Shown: positions 21,721-35,550, counted from the stretch's first letter. The stretch: 64,000 bases of DNA from Gigaspora rosea (GCA_003550325.1 QKWP01000106.1:124026-188025), one strand, 5' to 3'. Notes: generated from the letters alone by a model not told the origin. Program-made: numbers and translations.

Positions 21721-22208
21721 GTTTTTAGTCTATTAAACTAATATACAAATAAAAAATATATACTATATAAATATATATACATATATATACTATATATTTA
21801 AACATTTTTTGACCAATTTGATCAATACTAAACTCTTTGGTCAGCTAGTCAAATTTGTCAAACTAGTCTAAAGCATAGCAGAAGTTTGTTTTGATTGACT
21901 ATTATTAGGATAAATAAGATTGGTAACAATCTTTTTTTTATATAATCAATTGTAATTTTTAAAGTACTTTTAATAGTAAAAATCGTCATATTATATGAAA
22001 CTTTTTTTTGTAATACAAAACATAACAACCAACTTTAGTTGTTGGTAGTTTACTTTCAAACTTATTGTTTTTTAACCTAAGATGCAATAAGATACAGTAG
22101 TTTCAAAAACTAGATAAGAGGTAAATATTTTGAAAGGTTAGAAAGTAGTTTAGTAGTCTAAACAATTGTTAGTTAAAATTGAAAGACTTTGCTTTAACTA
22201 GTTTGTTT

Positions 22209-23370
22209 TAGAGCAGTTACCCGGGTCAGGTTGACTCGTACGGGTCAGAAATTGTCACAGGTTATGCAGGTCACAGGTCAAAATCAGGTTGACCCAAGTT
22301 AGTGTAACCTGTCAAGTTTATCATATTGTGGTAAGTAATTTACATTCACTATGAAATAAGCAGTAATTTTATACCCAACAGTAATTTTTTATGATAATGA
22401 AAGTAACGTTCAAAAATTGATTACTACGAAAATAACAAACTAGACTTTTATTAAAACTTATTCTTCAATCAGTTGAAAATTAAAGAGTGACTAGAATGAG
22501 AGGCTTAGTTGAATGATGCGATTAGATTTGGCGGGTTGGATGGGAGAGTCGAGGTATGACATCTAGTACTCAGGATAATTTGAACAGTTTTACAATATAA
22601 ACAAACTAATACTTCTTTTAACTACAGCTTGGGTTCTGCTACTTGGGACCCAAGTATCAGTCAATATAGGTCGAATATTGGTGCAGAACAAATTAATTGT
22701 ATAGTTTTTAAGTAATATTAAGATACATCAAATAACAAGAGAATTTTGTCTGATAGTTAAAATATTTTTTGTTTTTATATCACTGAAAATTGATAACGAT
22801 AAAATTTATATCATCTATAAAATATATTCTTACGAAACACAGTTGTAGTCGAATATATTTAAAATGTATTCAATACAAATAAATCCTGAATTTATTTTAA
22901 TGAATAAATGTTATTGAAAATAAGAATTACTATATACTGTTTTCTTTTGTCCATTATATGATATATTATTCGTTATTTTCTTAGACTATAAAAGTAGCGA
23001 ATTGTTATTTTGTTTAAGTTGAAATATTTTATTATATCAATATTATTATTTTGATATTTTCCAAGGATCGTATATTAGACACTGCTAGTCTCAGTATTGT
23101 ATTGGAAATTTGCAGTTTCGCTTTACTGTAATTAAACACTTGTAAGTATATAATTCCTGATCAATAAATGACAAAACCTTTCAATCATTTTTATTGATAA
23201 AATGTTTGTTTCACTAAGCTAACTTTAAAAAGCATCACTAAGACTAGTTTAAAGCTTCGTTATATTAAAAAAAATTATAACATGTTTGATCCGGGTCACA
23301 ACCCGGATCAATATCTGACCCGAACTCATTTGACCCGAGTCACAATTTTTTGACCCGGGTAATAGCTCTA
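22209..23370. mobile_element. Non-autonomous hAT element with GACCCGGGT ends
   Basis: 1162 bp with ends TAGAGCAGTTACCCGGG and CCCGGGTAATAGCTCTA. It is flanked by a perfect 8 bp duplication GTTTGTTT (22201-22208 and 23371-23378). The subterminal regions repeat ACCCGGGTCA/GACCCG words. The interior is AT-rich and non-coding, so it needs a transposase from elsewhere. Confidence 0.88.
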
Positions 23371-24046
23371 GTTTGTTTGTGTCTTTTTACAAAAAGTATA
23401 ATTTTGAACTATTTTTCTAAACTGTATTTTAATATTTTTGGTTATAATTTATTTAGTACAAAAATAGTTTGTGAATATGATGTTTATAACACAATAAGTG
23501 ATAGTAATAGTAGTGTTAGAAATAGTCGCGTACACATTATTTAGTAGATGTTTATATATATTTATTATAAAAAAAATAACAAAACTCTTGTAAAATCCAA
23601 ATTAAAGTTGTTAATACAAAACTAAATTAGTATATTGTAAATTTATAATATGTCTTTAGAGTATATTGACTAATTTTTAAAAGTTCAAGAGTTATAAAAT
23701 TTTTGTCCAGTACTCTATCAGAGTATAATCAATATTTTTTCCAGAATATCTTAACAACCAATCAAAACGAAGTTCTGCTATACTAAAAACTAGTTTAAAA
23801 CTAATAATCTGATTTTATTTACAAAATCAAATTTAAAACCAATATATTTTTTATTGTAAATCAAATTGATATTTTAAACTAAATATCTAGTTATAAACTA
23901 ATATAATTCTAACTACTATTTGGGTAATTATGGCATTTCTGTTATAACAATTTATGTTATAGATAGAAATACTACAAGTAAACCATTTGAACAAAAGTTA
24001 AACTTGTGTACAATTGTACTCATTCTGCACTATATCATGTGCTACT

Positions 24047-24404
24047 ACTCAAGGAAAATATTTTTTTACTAAGTTAATAAGTTTTGTCAATTAATTGTAA
24101 GTTGTAGAGCTCATTATGACGAATCTAAAGGAGGTAAATTTATTAAAATTGGTCTAGTAGGCGCTAAATTATTATCAAAAAATGATTGAGTAACTATGTA
24201 AAATTTTATATAAACAAATATTTGTTTATATAGAATTTTACATAGTTAGCAAATTGTTATTTGATGATATTTTCACATCTACTAGGCTGATTTTAATAAT
24301 CTAACTATCGTTAAATGCATCTTAATAAGCCCTACAACTTTTAATTAGTCAACAAAACTTATTAACTTAGTAAAAAAATTATTTTTCCTTGGGTAATTAT
24401 AGCA
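24047..24404. repeat. Palindromic repeat family P1, complete copy
   Basis: Arms of about 175 bp meeting near 24225 (AACAAATATTTGTT). Each arm contains the P1 signature: ACTAAGTTAATAAGT, AAGTTGTAGAGCTC and GATGATATTTTC-like words. It is flanked by a direct repeat (GGGTAATTATGGCATTTC at 23922 and a variant at 24400). Three further copies lie at 48-60 kb. Confidence 0.8.
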
Positions 24405-24435
24405 TTTCGTCTATAAATAATTTATATAGTAATTT

Positions 24436-24972
24436 GGGGTATCTATAAATAATGTTATACAAGAGGAGGGGGTCAGACAAAAGATAACGTTTTTCTCCTT
24501 AAGTAGAAGAAGAGGCCAAAAAAATATAATACAATATTTTTAGAAAAAATTGTCTAAAAACTAATCTAGTGGTCCAAATTTAATAATTTTGTGCCATTTA
24601 ATTCGTCTTAGTGAGAGAAGTCGAATGGTACCAATTTCATTTTATTTGGATCATTGGGTCAAAAGTTATTGGCCAAATACTATTGGTCATATCTTTTCTT
24701 ATAAAATTACTATATAACCAATAGTTTTTTGTGAATATCTTTCGATCTAGTAATTCAGATGATATGATTTTGATATCAATAGATTTATCTTACTGAGACG
24801 AATCGAATAGTACCTAAATAATCTAAATTGGATCACTGTATCACAAGATATTCAAGTTTTTGTAAAATTTTATATATAAACATATGGATTTTGAAAATTT
24901 TTTTTATATAGTCAAGGAGGGGATTAAGCGCTACTATGTAGAGGTATATAACATTATTTATGAGTGCTCTTT
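24436..24972. mobile_element. Element family P2, copy A
   Basis: Inverted ends GGGGTATCTATAAATAATG and CATTATTTATGAGTGCTC, and two internal copies of the GTCTTAGTGAGA/GTCTTACTGAGACGA core. Related to copies at 44829-45638 and 46663-47194. Non-coding. Confidence 0.7.
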
Positions 24973-26581
24973 TTGTGTTATGTTATTATGATCATGTATC
25001 AGGTGACTGGCAAATCATCAATTAAGTTAAATTTAAGTATCCAACTTGAATTCAAATATAATAAATTTTATACTAGTCTTATTAAATATTTTAATTATTA
25101 TATTAATCAAAATAAATTTGAAGAATAATAAAATACAATCAAAACTTCATAAATGCAACATGTATGAACAAGCCTACAATGTGCATTTAGAGAGGTTTGT
25201 ATTTAGGAAGAGCCAATTAAATTGTAGCTTTAAAAATTAGATTATCAAGTTTGTATAACTTTTACTAAAAACTGTATAACCTATCTTAAATACTAAAATT
25301 TGATTGGCCATGTGCATTTAGAAAGGTAGTATAATATAAAAAGTTATTTAAGAGAATATGAATTTACAAAATATAGAATGTGCATTTAGCACTAATAACA
25401 TCTTGCAGACAAGACAAAAATGTTCATTTAGAAAGGTATTGCATTTATAGATGTTGTATTTATGGAGGTCTGACTGTAATACTATAATAAATAGCTATAT
25501 TAAAGCTAGATTATATTTAAAAGTACTTAACCAATAATATAAGCGATAGGTTCTAATATACTTTAAAACCTATTTTTTGCTAATATATTATTAATGCAAA
25601 AAGAAAAATTGATAAATAAACTATTGAAAAATTTTTTTTATAATTAATAATTTTATTGTACTTTTGAACAAGTACTTGATGCTTGTAAAAAAGTTGTTTA
25701 TATTTTGTATACAAAAACTGGACTATCTTTTTATTTGACTTTTGAGAATTTTATAAAAATTTTGTACAATACAAAATAACAAAAAAAAAAACCTCCAATG
25801 GCACCAAATTTGAGAAATTTATAACAATTCTGATTGTTTAATTTTTGTGTACCAAAATATTAAAATATATATAAATGATTTTTTTTATATAATAAGCGCC
25901 AATTTATATATAAACTATATAAACTTTAAGCTTTAATAACTTTTAATATTATAAGAAAAATAAAAATCTATTTTTACAGAATTGTAGTTTAAACTAAAAG
26001 TAACAAATCTGTAAATTTAAAATTTTTTTTAAAGTAATTTGTTTTTAAGTTATACAGTAAGGTAAGTATTTTTTTTTTATATTTTACAAATAACATATTT
26101 TGCTGTCCTGTACTGTATATAAATAAATTTTATATCATATATAAAATTTTATGTTATTTATATTAAAACTTATAAGTTATTATTAAAACATATAAAACTT
26201 TTTGTTTTCTGATTTTAACCCGGCTGGGTTATAAAAAACAACTATTTTTGCATGGCTTAGTATTATATTTTTAAAAACAAGAAAATCAATAAAAAATATT
26301 ATTAGTATTTTGAATTTTTTGCTTTAATAAAAAATATTTATGTTATTTACTTGAAGTATCGCGAAGCTATTACAGTATAAACAAATAAAAATATATAATA
26401 AATTTTTATATATAATCATATACCGTAGCTACACTTTGTGACATATAAAATATTATATATTTATGTTGTACAATTATGTTTGTATATTATTAATTATTAA
26501 TAATAATAAAAAAATCACTTTAAAAAAAAAAAAAAAAAAAAAAAATTTAAAATTTCAATTTCTCTTAAGCCCATTTGATTT
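24973..26581. other. AT-rich stretch, no gene seen
   Basis: Scattered A/T runs and short inverted repeats. A 64-codon open stretch at 25046 looks like chance. The words GTGCATTTAGAAAGGTA recur three times (25180-25440), suggesting an old decayed repeat. Confidence 0.5.
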
Positions 26582-26591
26582 NAAAAAAAAA
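26521..26591. other. Poly(A) tract with an ambiguous base (probable assembly seam)
   Basis: A long A run at 26522-26544 and a single N at 26582 inside a second A run. Composition changes here from repeat-rich to the quieter host region. Confidence 0.7.
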
Positions 26592-27726
26592 GAATCAATT
26601 TAATTAATCATGATTATCAAGAAACCCCAAAAAATTATTTACAATAGTATCTTAACCACCCAAATCGGGCGAGCACATAAATGCACCCAGATACAATCCC
26701 AACAAGGATTTAATCACCCAAATTATTTGGTTTATTACGCTTATGTAACCAGTTTTAAGTAACCTTCCAAGATTTTTTTTTCTACCCATGAATCTTATTC
26801 AGATCTCGAAGGCAAAGTGACCCAAAGATCACGATTAATCAATAAGAGCAACAAACACTATTAGATCTTTAAATGAATGCTAATGCCTCTCGTACGATTA
26901 TGATTTTTACTAATTGCGGATTTTATTATGGATATTAAATTTTTGCATATAATTAATAATAATTATTTAAAAATTTTATTAACATTTTGTTAAAAAATAG
27001 AATTTAGTTCTGATGAAAAAATTATATGTAAATCTATGCCATCAACATTTTTAAGTCGAGTGTATATATACCTTACGAAAGTAGTTCTATATCAGTTACA
27101 TCAAGATGTAGCTAGTCTAGAACTTCATGTTTAAAAAACACAAGACAATTAGCTTGTCAGTCAATCAAGCCAAAAATGTAACTTATGTTTAATACTCATG
27201 AAAAATCTGCAATTAATAACAAGTAATTTAAACAACGTATATTCATCAGGGCGAGACTCAAGTATCAATATCTTGAATATCGGCAAGAACTTGAATTGTC
27301 GGAACCTTAGGTGGATCTAAAGCATAACAAATAAAAAGACTCATGAGATTATTCTTTTTATTGAAATATTTGAAAAATCTAAATGTTGCAATTGAAGTTC
27401 CAGATTTCTGTCAATAAACACCGTATTACGATTTATGATTGATAGCGCTAATTAAAAACCTTAATGCTAATTAAAATATTGTATCACTCTCATTCATCTA
27501 AATCCATTATTTGAGTACAATGAGTACACCGTTTACGCACTATATCTCTAATGATATAAAGTATATTGATGTTACACAAGAAAGTATGGCTCAAATCTAT
27601 ATACAAAAAAAAAACTTTTTGTAATGATCAAAAGCTTATGCGTGAATTATATAAGAAATCGATCGGCCGATTTTTCGAAAAAAATCGACCGGTTAAGCCG
27701 AAAATTAGCTCTAGCCGATTTTTTCA
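26592..27726. other. Region downstream of the La-motif gene
   Basis: Less repetitive than the surroundings, with no full gene identified. On the minus strand a possible terminal exon follows a TTTAG acceptor near 27320 and reads DPPKVPTIQVLADIQDIDT then stop. It could belong to a gene or isoform I could not assemble. An inverted GCCGATTTTT motif lies at 27665-27725. Confidence 0.4.
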
Positions 27727-27843
27727 TTACTGGCCAGGATCACTATGCTCTTGATCAAGTTCACCCATCTTGTACTAAAATAAGAATTAAATTATGAGTA
27801 TATATAAGTATAAATGACAACTAGTTTGAATGGAAAAAATAAA

Positions 27844-28932
27844 TTAAGTTCTAATTCCTACTTTTGGTAGTAACCAAGATTCCCACCCATCGCGTTTTCT
27901 GACTTTATCTTCATTAACCTCAACAATATAACTATTAAGTAATGCCTATGTCAAGAAAAATAATTTTCACATAAGCATATTCAAATATAATGATGATAAA
28001 TGATTCAGTGATAATCCATACCTCACGGACAAGATCCATATCCATCGTCAAAGCTTTCACCCGATTAAATCCTGCTAATAAAACAATTGGTACATAGCCC
28101 TCTGAATCCATCTAATAAGTGAACGCAAATACAGTTAGATTACAACATAACGAAATTGAATACATTAATTGGCTGTATTGGAAATAAACTTACATTATTT
28201 CGTAAATATATATCCTTGCAAAGATTGTCGATACTGAAATAATATTCTCTAAAAAAAATTAAATAATCAAAATTTATATATATATATATATAATGCAAAA
28301 ATAACGTACATTTGTTGTAAAATGTAATATTTCAAAATTTCTAAGTCATAGCCGATTTTTCCATACACACTGACATACTGCTGAACGTATCCCGTTGATG
28401 ATGCATAAGGTAAAGTTACCGAACGAGGAGGTCCGCGTGTACCGTTGTAAGATCGGCCTAAATAAATTAAATAATCATATTTAATTTATTCGTTTAAATT
28501 GAATAAACAATTGAATCACAATTAAATTGAAATAGTTCTTAACGATTAAATTTATTCACACCTCTTCCTCCCCTTCGACCCCCGCGAAACGGAGGTCCAC
28601 CATTAGAATGTGAATGATGACCGACATTGTTTTCACCATGTTGTGAATAACGACGACCATATTCTCTAGATGGAGGGGGTACACTTGCACGACGTCTATT
28701 TGTATTATTGTTGGTTTGCACCGTTTGTGTTTCCACTTCAGGACTTATGACCTTTTCGTTAGATTTGCGTTCACGAAGTCCAACATGATCTTCACTACGG
28801 CGCCGAGGTTTTGTCCTCTCATGATTTGGTAATGGAGCATTATGTGTAATTATTGGAGTATACTTAATCCATTTACCTTTACCTTTAAAGATAATAATCG
28901 TAAAATTCATTACAAGATTATAAGATAAACAC

Positions 28933-28981
<49 letters not shown>

Positions 28982-29948
28982 AAAAATTAATAATTAAAGC
29001 CAAGATAAATGAAAAGATTATCCACCTCTTTTTGGACTTTCTTTTGTTCCGAGGTCAATGGATTGCTTCTTTTCGGAAGATTCAGTTTGCTCCTTTTCTT
29101 TGTCTTTGATCAAAACTTCTGCAGGAGCCGGCCAACTGCTTTGATCTTCTAATGGAGGTAATATTGGAGGAGGTTTTTGTTTCTTTGATTCTTTTTTAGC
29201 GAATCTTTTATTAATATCTTTAAAAATAGACAAGGAACCAGGTATGAAGTTAATTCTAGGTTCTTTGTAAATTGATTGTATATAGTCTGCAAACGCACAA
29301 TATTGACTTGTAATCAGCTTTTCTTAACCAATTAAAGGTTAATTCCAGCCGACAGTAGGCAATTTAATATTGACGACGAATTTCTGATAAAATCCGTACA
29401 GTTTGGGATTTAGAGGCAATTATTTAAATAATTCGGTACATGAGCTTTCAACAACCAATGACTTAAAAGATCCACCTTAAAATGAAAACAACGTGCACGA
29501 ATAATTCTAGCAATATGTCATTTTCCTGCAAAACGTGACAATAAAATTATAACTTACCATCCAAAGGTTCTTGTTGATCAATATTAGAATTTTCAGTTTT
29601 TTTGATATCAGTTACAGCTTCTTTGTCGTTAAGGTTTGAAGTTTCAGTAACTTTTTTTGCGTTCATGGCTTCCTTTCTCACCTGCCAAATATTTACAGGC
29701 GGTATTGGCGCAGGAGAAGGTGGTAATTTTTTTGGAGGGTCATTTTCTTGAGAAATTTTTTCAGTTTCCTCGTTATTAATTATGAGTTCTTTCGGTGATG
29801 TTGATATTGGTGATCGAATGGTAATCGGCCCGTTAGATTCTGATTCTGTTGTTTTTAATTTCGTACTAGAAGGCTTGATCAAATTGACATTGCTGACACT
29901 AGAACCAGCGAGATTATTATCCGGCTGCGCAGTTTTTGGACTGACCAT
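27844..29948 (-). CDS. La-motif RNA-binding protein (LARP1/Sro9-Slf1-like), 7 exons, 455 residues
   Basis: Exons (minus): 29948-29558, 29286-29026, 28882-28562, 28457-28310, 28248-28194, 28111-28022, 27945-27844. All introns are GT-AG and all phases agree. The C-terminal La motif (about residues 360-450) reads IEYYFSIDNLCKDIYLR, MDSEGYVPIVLLAGFNR and then VREALLNS. La-related proteins of this class bind mRNA ends and affect mRNA stability and translation in the cytoplasm. Upstream are a conserved NIWQVRKEAM block (Trp88), a charged Lys/Glu/Pro-rich region and an RGG box (FRGGRRGGRG, about residue 315). No RRM follows, as in Sro9/LARP1. The ATG at 29948 is the first in frame. Alternative ending: a GTAGGA donor at 27861 joined to an exon 27774-27727, replacing the last 5 residues with 15. 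No lesions were seen. Confidence 0.88.
28939..28980. repeat. Poly(A) run in intron 2 of the La-motif gene
   Basis: About 42 A on the plus strand, that is, a long T tract in the sense strand, 50-100 bases upstream of the exon 3 acceptor. It could act as a polypyrimidine tract or simply be slippage-prone sequence. Confidence 0.9.
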
Positions 29949-30252
29949 GGTTTTGAAACTTGTTGAATAATATTAAACTCGTAAGAAAAAAAGGTTCTTC
30001 TTTTTTGATCAGAAAAGTAGACACCTAATTGAAGGTTCTAAAAATAAACCGCTCTTTTCACAGGTATACTACTACGGCAAGACCTGAAGCAAGAAGCAAA
30101 GAACAACAAAAGATATCCGTTCCGCGTGAATAAAAATTATATTTTTTCTTATGGTCGTTAGCGAGGCAGCGAAACCCCTCTCCAGTACAACCTTATGCAA
30201 GAAAAAAGTTGTTTGCCTCAGCCAACAACACCCGTTTATACTAACTGCTTAC

Positions 30253-30286
<34 letters not shown>

Positions 30287-30312
30287 GATTTTTTTTTTGG
30301 ATTGACCCCTTT

Positions 30313-30353
<41 letters not shown>

Positions 30354-30430
30354 AATATTACGTATTAATGGGGAAAAAAATCAAAGATATTTGATTTTTT
30401 TTTTTTTTTTTTTTTTTAAAGGTTATTTGA
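29949..30430 (-). promoter_or_regulatory. Upstream region of the La-motif gene
   Basis: The presumed promoter and 5' leader. It contains an A30 run (30255-30284), a (TA) dinucleotide tract (30318-30351) and a T run (30390-30417). No distinct TATA box could be singled out. Confidence 0.4.
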
Positions 30431-33200
30431 AATTATATGGCCAATCATCGGTTTGCGCACAGTAAGGCCAAGCTAACGTTTTTTTCTGATACGATCTTAA
30501 TTGAATGATCTAATCCGGCAAATATCGATATTCATCATATATTGTCGTATTTAAAAATTGATATTATAATACAGTTATCAAAAAAAAAAAACCTGTCTCG
30601 TGCTTTCTTGGAACCGACATCTTGATTTTTCATCTTGGTAAATTCCAAAAATACCAGCACTCCGATAGAACCCGGTTTTAATGCCATTTCATGTACGTAC
30701 TAAAGCTGGTACCCCTTGAGTTACAAAAACAAATAACAATTAAAAAATCTTTGTAACAATCATAATTCGCGTCGGTTGACGTCTCGTTAAATTGTAGCAC
30801 AAAAAACTGAAGATTTTTTTAAAAGAACGTATACGTATGTATATACATATTAATACAAGATTGCCGAGTTTATTAAGCCTCCTGTGGCTTCTTCTTCCAG
30901 CCGCATTCCAGGATTCTTCACTGCCCCAAATAATCGACACCATTGTGTGTCATAGTACAACAATAAAATCTACGGAGGCTTGATCACCATCTACCTGGAC
31001 GAAAATCTCTATATATTGTAGGACCAAAATCACATTCTTATTGTTTTAATCTCAGGGAATTTTATTGGTTTAAGATAGAAAATAAAATATTTACGTATAA
31101 ATTACATATCATTGGCGCCATGATACCTTTGAAAGAAGGAATCGCATGCATTGTATGCACAGCAACCATTGAATATATGAGTACGACGGCAATATAATTA
31201 GTGGCGCGGGAAAATCAATCATCTTTTGGAAATCGAATGAGTTAATGTACAAACATGCGACACTAAAACACGTAAGTCTGAAATTGGTATGGTTAGATTG
31301 CCGCACACTTACTGCGCATAGATGATTCTAAAAGTGATCCGTAATATCCCTCTTAATTAATTGATGGTGATTCCATGTCAGTTGTGATTAGCAGATTCTC
31401 TGACTAATCATTAGCATTTGTCTGACACAATCAAGTTTCACAATTCCTTTAAAAAATTATAAGGTGAAATCTCGTCTCGGTGGTTTCACGATTGTATTTT
31501 TTGGTTTAAACATCCGGTTTGCCACCAAATAGTCACATTTATATGAGGATCTCACGTGAAAGCATTTAACTACTCGAACAGTAACGCTTTTTTAGTTTAA
31601 GGCATGACAATTTCGTTTCAATATTTTATACGTATTGGTATTGTATAACTGTTATTTTCTTGATTCTCTTGCATATTGCATTTTATATTTCTTTAATAAG
31701 CAAAATTATCTCGATGATTTCTATTTAAATTTAAATTAGAATAATATTTATTGGTTAGAATTGCGATAAACTTTTTTTTTTTTTTATTAAAAAAAAAAAA
31801 AATTCCTTTATTAAAATTGTATCTTTCAAATGAAAATAAAAAAAAAACTTATTTACGACTATTATACTACAGTATGTATACTTTGCAATTTGTAATATTT
31901 ATGTTTGCACTATACAGCCTATACAGCATGTATGATTTTTTTGGCAATTTCTTATACATGACGTACTCGGGTATGTTTATATCTCAAAATCATGATTACA
32001 AATAGCTTTCGGAGTTCTAACAAAATATTCCATGCAAAAATTTAGCATAACTTTGCCTAACTTGCTTTATAAAACTTAACACAAATTTGTAAATTAATAA
32101 ATTAATATATACTGTACTCGTGTATTGACAATATGTGTAAACTAATAAATTCTAGTACAAATAAAAGCAAATACTATTTGTATTAGAGTATTTTCGAACG
32201 TGCAAAATAATATTATCCAAAGTAACATAAATTTAACCAATAAAGTTGTATGTTTATACTTAATATTTGAAGTTGAGAATTTTGGATTTATTTTTACCAA
32301 TTTTAATTTGTATACCACATATATAGTACGTACATACGTCACTATATTAATCTAATTCGAAAATAAAGCTACCTCATTATTTTTTTAAAATTCAGCAGTT
32401 GCTATATATAAAAATCTAAATTTTACTAAGTAAACCTCAAATATGTCATTAAGTAAAGTTGTTTAGGGCATCAAAATACACACCACAATAAAAATTTGGA
32501 GTCATTTGGATAACTTTTTATTATTTAAAAATAAGTTATTTCTATGCTTTTCCATGTAATTTTCTTATTTTTAGGAATATGTACATTTAATATAGAAAAA
32601 ATTTTATATTAATATAGCCAGATATTATTACAATAATTATAAATAATATAACTGGTGTTCAATATTATATACAATATAATTTATTATACAAATTTAAAGT
32701 TAGAGTGCAGTTTTAGAATAAAATAAAGAGGATTTCTATTTGTACATAGTGTATATAAAAACAGTCAACTAATATCTCAAAATTTTGATTATGAAACTAT
32801 CATTTAGTTTCTAACAAAAAATTTTAATATAAATTATATATATATATTTTTTTTTCTTTAGACAAGACTTGCCAAATACGATTTCTTTAATTTTATTATA
32901 ATAAAAAAAAAGTACAAATACCTGGAGTACAAAGAATAACAGTATTGATATTATCCAATTTAGACAACTAAACCAAATGCAAATTGCTACAAAGAATTTC
33001 TGGAGACTCTGACTAGGTAGGCCTCTGGATAATTTTAAAAAAGGTGGTATTATTAAACCAAACATTTTTGAGCCATGTAGTACTAAATTTTGGTCAAAAC
33101 AAAAATTAAATTTTTGTTTTAACTAGAATTTAATGTCATATAGCCCAAAAAAGGTCTAGTTTAATACCGGTAATACTACCTTTTTTAGAATTATTTGGGG
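30431..33200. other. Host-like intergenic sequence, no gene established
   Basis: Low repeat density. On the minus strand two stretches look somewhat coding-like: 30940-30860 in one frame reads FGAVKNPGMRLEEEATGG, and 30693-30590 reads MALKPGSIGVLVFLEFTK. They could be exons of an unassembled gene, but splice sites could not be made to agree. 31750-33200 is AT-rich with A/T runs and nothing else supported. Confidence 0.35.
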
Positions 33201-33229
33201 GCTTTTTTAACTAGTCCATTAGCTTCACT

Positions 33230-34290
33230 CTACTATACAAAAGCATTTTCCAAAGAAAATATCCTTGAAAGTAGGGGAAAAAACTAAACTAAGAAATATC
33301 AAAAATAAAAAAAATAGATAAAACAAAAAATAGAACAAACAAAAAAACGAAAAACAAATAGTAAAAAAAAAAGCAAGGCCTCAGATCAATTAAGATCTGC
33401 CCAAAGTGATAAACTATTGTAAAAGTTATATGATATTAAAAAAAGTAGTCTCTACTCTAACTAAACTCAAATTAACAAATTTGGCAAAAAACTATTGCTA
33501 GAAAAAATAGCCACTAATCCAAAAAACTGTAGAAATAGGTACAAGTCACTCTCGTTATAGTGAACTCTTGATATAGTGAAGGTTGACTATAGTGAAGAAT
33601 TTTTTTAAAACAAAATTATTATTACTATAATAAAAGGTTCTCGATATAGTGAATCTCTCAATATAGTGAAGAAATTTTACGGCCCGAGGACTTCACTATA
33701 ACAAGAGTAACTTGTATATAAAGAAAAAAAAAAGAACTATGGCTAAAAGAATATTCTAGAAAGAAATTTAGTTGCGAGATTTTTTTCAAATCATACACAT
33801 ATTATTCATTGTTTATTTTGAAAATCTAAAATCTACTTGTAATTTAACTCCAATATGGTAGATATATTTTCAGATTGGAAGAAATAAATATTGCTGATCT
33901 TTTGAAGGATATAAACCAAAATGCCCACTTTGTTAAAATTTTAAAAAAGCCAAAGGGATAAGACAACTACCAAATAGTTTAACTTGCTTTTGTGGATTTG
34001 AAACTATATAAGTTTTGTAGCTAGTAAAAAAATATGCAGCTTTCAATAATTTAAACTTAATAGCAAAGACTTCTAGTTGCTTAGTAACCAACTAATACTC
34101 GATAGTTTTTGTATTTTACTTCAAGGAGCCCTAGTTCAAGACTTCTTTTTTTAGCTCTTTTTCAGTTGTCCCAAGATAAACTTTTATTCCCAAAAACTCT
34201 AAAAGAAGTTTTGTAATAATAGGTTGCATATTATTTAAAGGTTTTTTACAGTTTGGTTGTCTAAAAAAAGTTGATTTAGATGATCGTTAA
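33230..34290. repeat. Interspersed repeat, copy 1 (inverted relative at 42980-43870)
   Basis: Aligns in inverse orientation with 42980-43870 over most of its length. Shared landmarks include AAGCAAGGCCTCAG (33372), CTATTGCTAGAAAAAAT (33491), AAACTATATAAGTTTTGTAG (34003) and GTTGCATATTATTTAAAGG (34224). A short element (33542-33714) interrupts this copy only. Several frames give similar peptides in both copies, but stops occur in each, so coding origin is uncertain. Confidence 0.7.
33542..33714. mobile_element. Tc1/mariner-like MITE
   Basis: 173 bp with inverted ends CAAGTCACTCTCGTTATAGT and CAAGTTACTCTTGTTATAGT, TA on both sides, and internal GATATAGTGAA repeats. The uninterrupted relative at 43545-43560 lacks it, which confirms the insertion. 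Confidence 0.85.
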
Positions 34291-35550
34291 AAAGAGTTGA
34301 TTTGATTAAAATTGATATAAATTATATTTTGTTTTGTAAATTAATTGTTTACTAATAGGATCAAATACTCTAAGTAAAAATATTTAGAACCTCTAAAAAC
34401 CTTACTAAAACTAAAATTAAAACCCAATATCTAATCTATATATACTATATTATATAAAAAAAATTTAATAAACTGCATTCTAACCAGAACCTCAAAATAT
34501 AAATAAATAGATCAGATTTATTATAGAATTACTAAAAATAAAAAGATTTGCAGAAAAACTTTAAAATAAGCAAAAAATTACTATAAATAAAAAAGATTTG
34601 TATAAAAAAATAATCTATCTATATATATTTCAAAGTTCTCCTTAACTCTAAATATATTTAGGGTTGTTTAAAGCCAGGTGCATTCATATGATAGAAAGCC
34701 AATCAAATCATAAAATTTGATCTTTATGAATCAGCCCAACGAGACAAAACAAAGAAAAAAAGTGAAAAACACTGAAAATACAAAAACAAGTATCTAAACA
34801 TGTCTAGGAGCATTAATAAAAAATGTTGGAAAAACCATTTTATTTATAAAAGTTAAACCTAAACCTAACCTAACTCCTAACTACTCTTATCCTAATTTTA
34901 ATTAAATAATCAAAAAAATATAAACGCACCTGGCTTTAGCCATCACCTATATTTAGAAATAATAATGATTACTATAGGTTATTTTAATTATATTTCTTTT
35001 TTTAAAGTAAAAATATAATAAAATTTATTAAATAAGTAGTTTTGTTATATAGTCATCTTCTATATAATTACAAACTTTACACAATTATATACTTTTAATT
35101 TTATTTTTTTTATTATTAACCTTTACTTTAAATAATTACAATAAATTTTATTAAAATGCATCCCATATTTTCTAAGCTAGAATAAAAGTACACAATATGC
35201 TAGATGTTATATAATTCTTATCTTGTGAAACTTTTTTAATACTGTACCAAAAATTAACTAAATAGAATTGATTGTTATCTGTTATATAGTTTTTACAATT
35301 AAATTTAATAGTAAAAAAGGTACTATTATATGACAATTATGGATGGAGGTACTTTATAATATAATATTAAAATCGGTTAAAAATTCTTTATAACCAATTT
35401 CACAAAGCTAATTTTTAAGCAATATGAGAAAGATAATATAATATAACTATACTTACTAGCAAAACTATTGAGATTTGGGATTTAACTATAGAAAAATCTG
35501 AACAAATAGAATTGTTTATCTATATTTAAAACTTTCATATAGCAAAAATA
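34291..35550. other. AT-rich stretch, no gene seen
   Basis: Homopolymer-rich sequence with no supported feature. Inverted words GTGCATTCATATGA (34680) and AAACGCACCTGGCTTTAGCC (34923) may mark the ends of a small element of about 260 bp (TAAAGCCAGGTGC/GCACCTGGCTTTA). Confidence 0.45.

Noticed and set aside
28539-29003. 154-codon minus-strand ORF with a poly-Phe start
   Set aside because: It reads through intron 2, including its T tract, into exon 3 of the La-motif gene. Splice sites give a better model.
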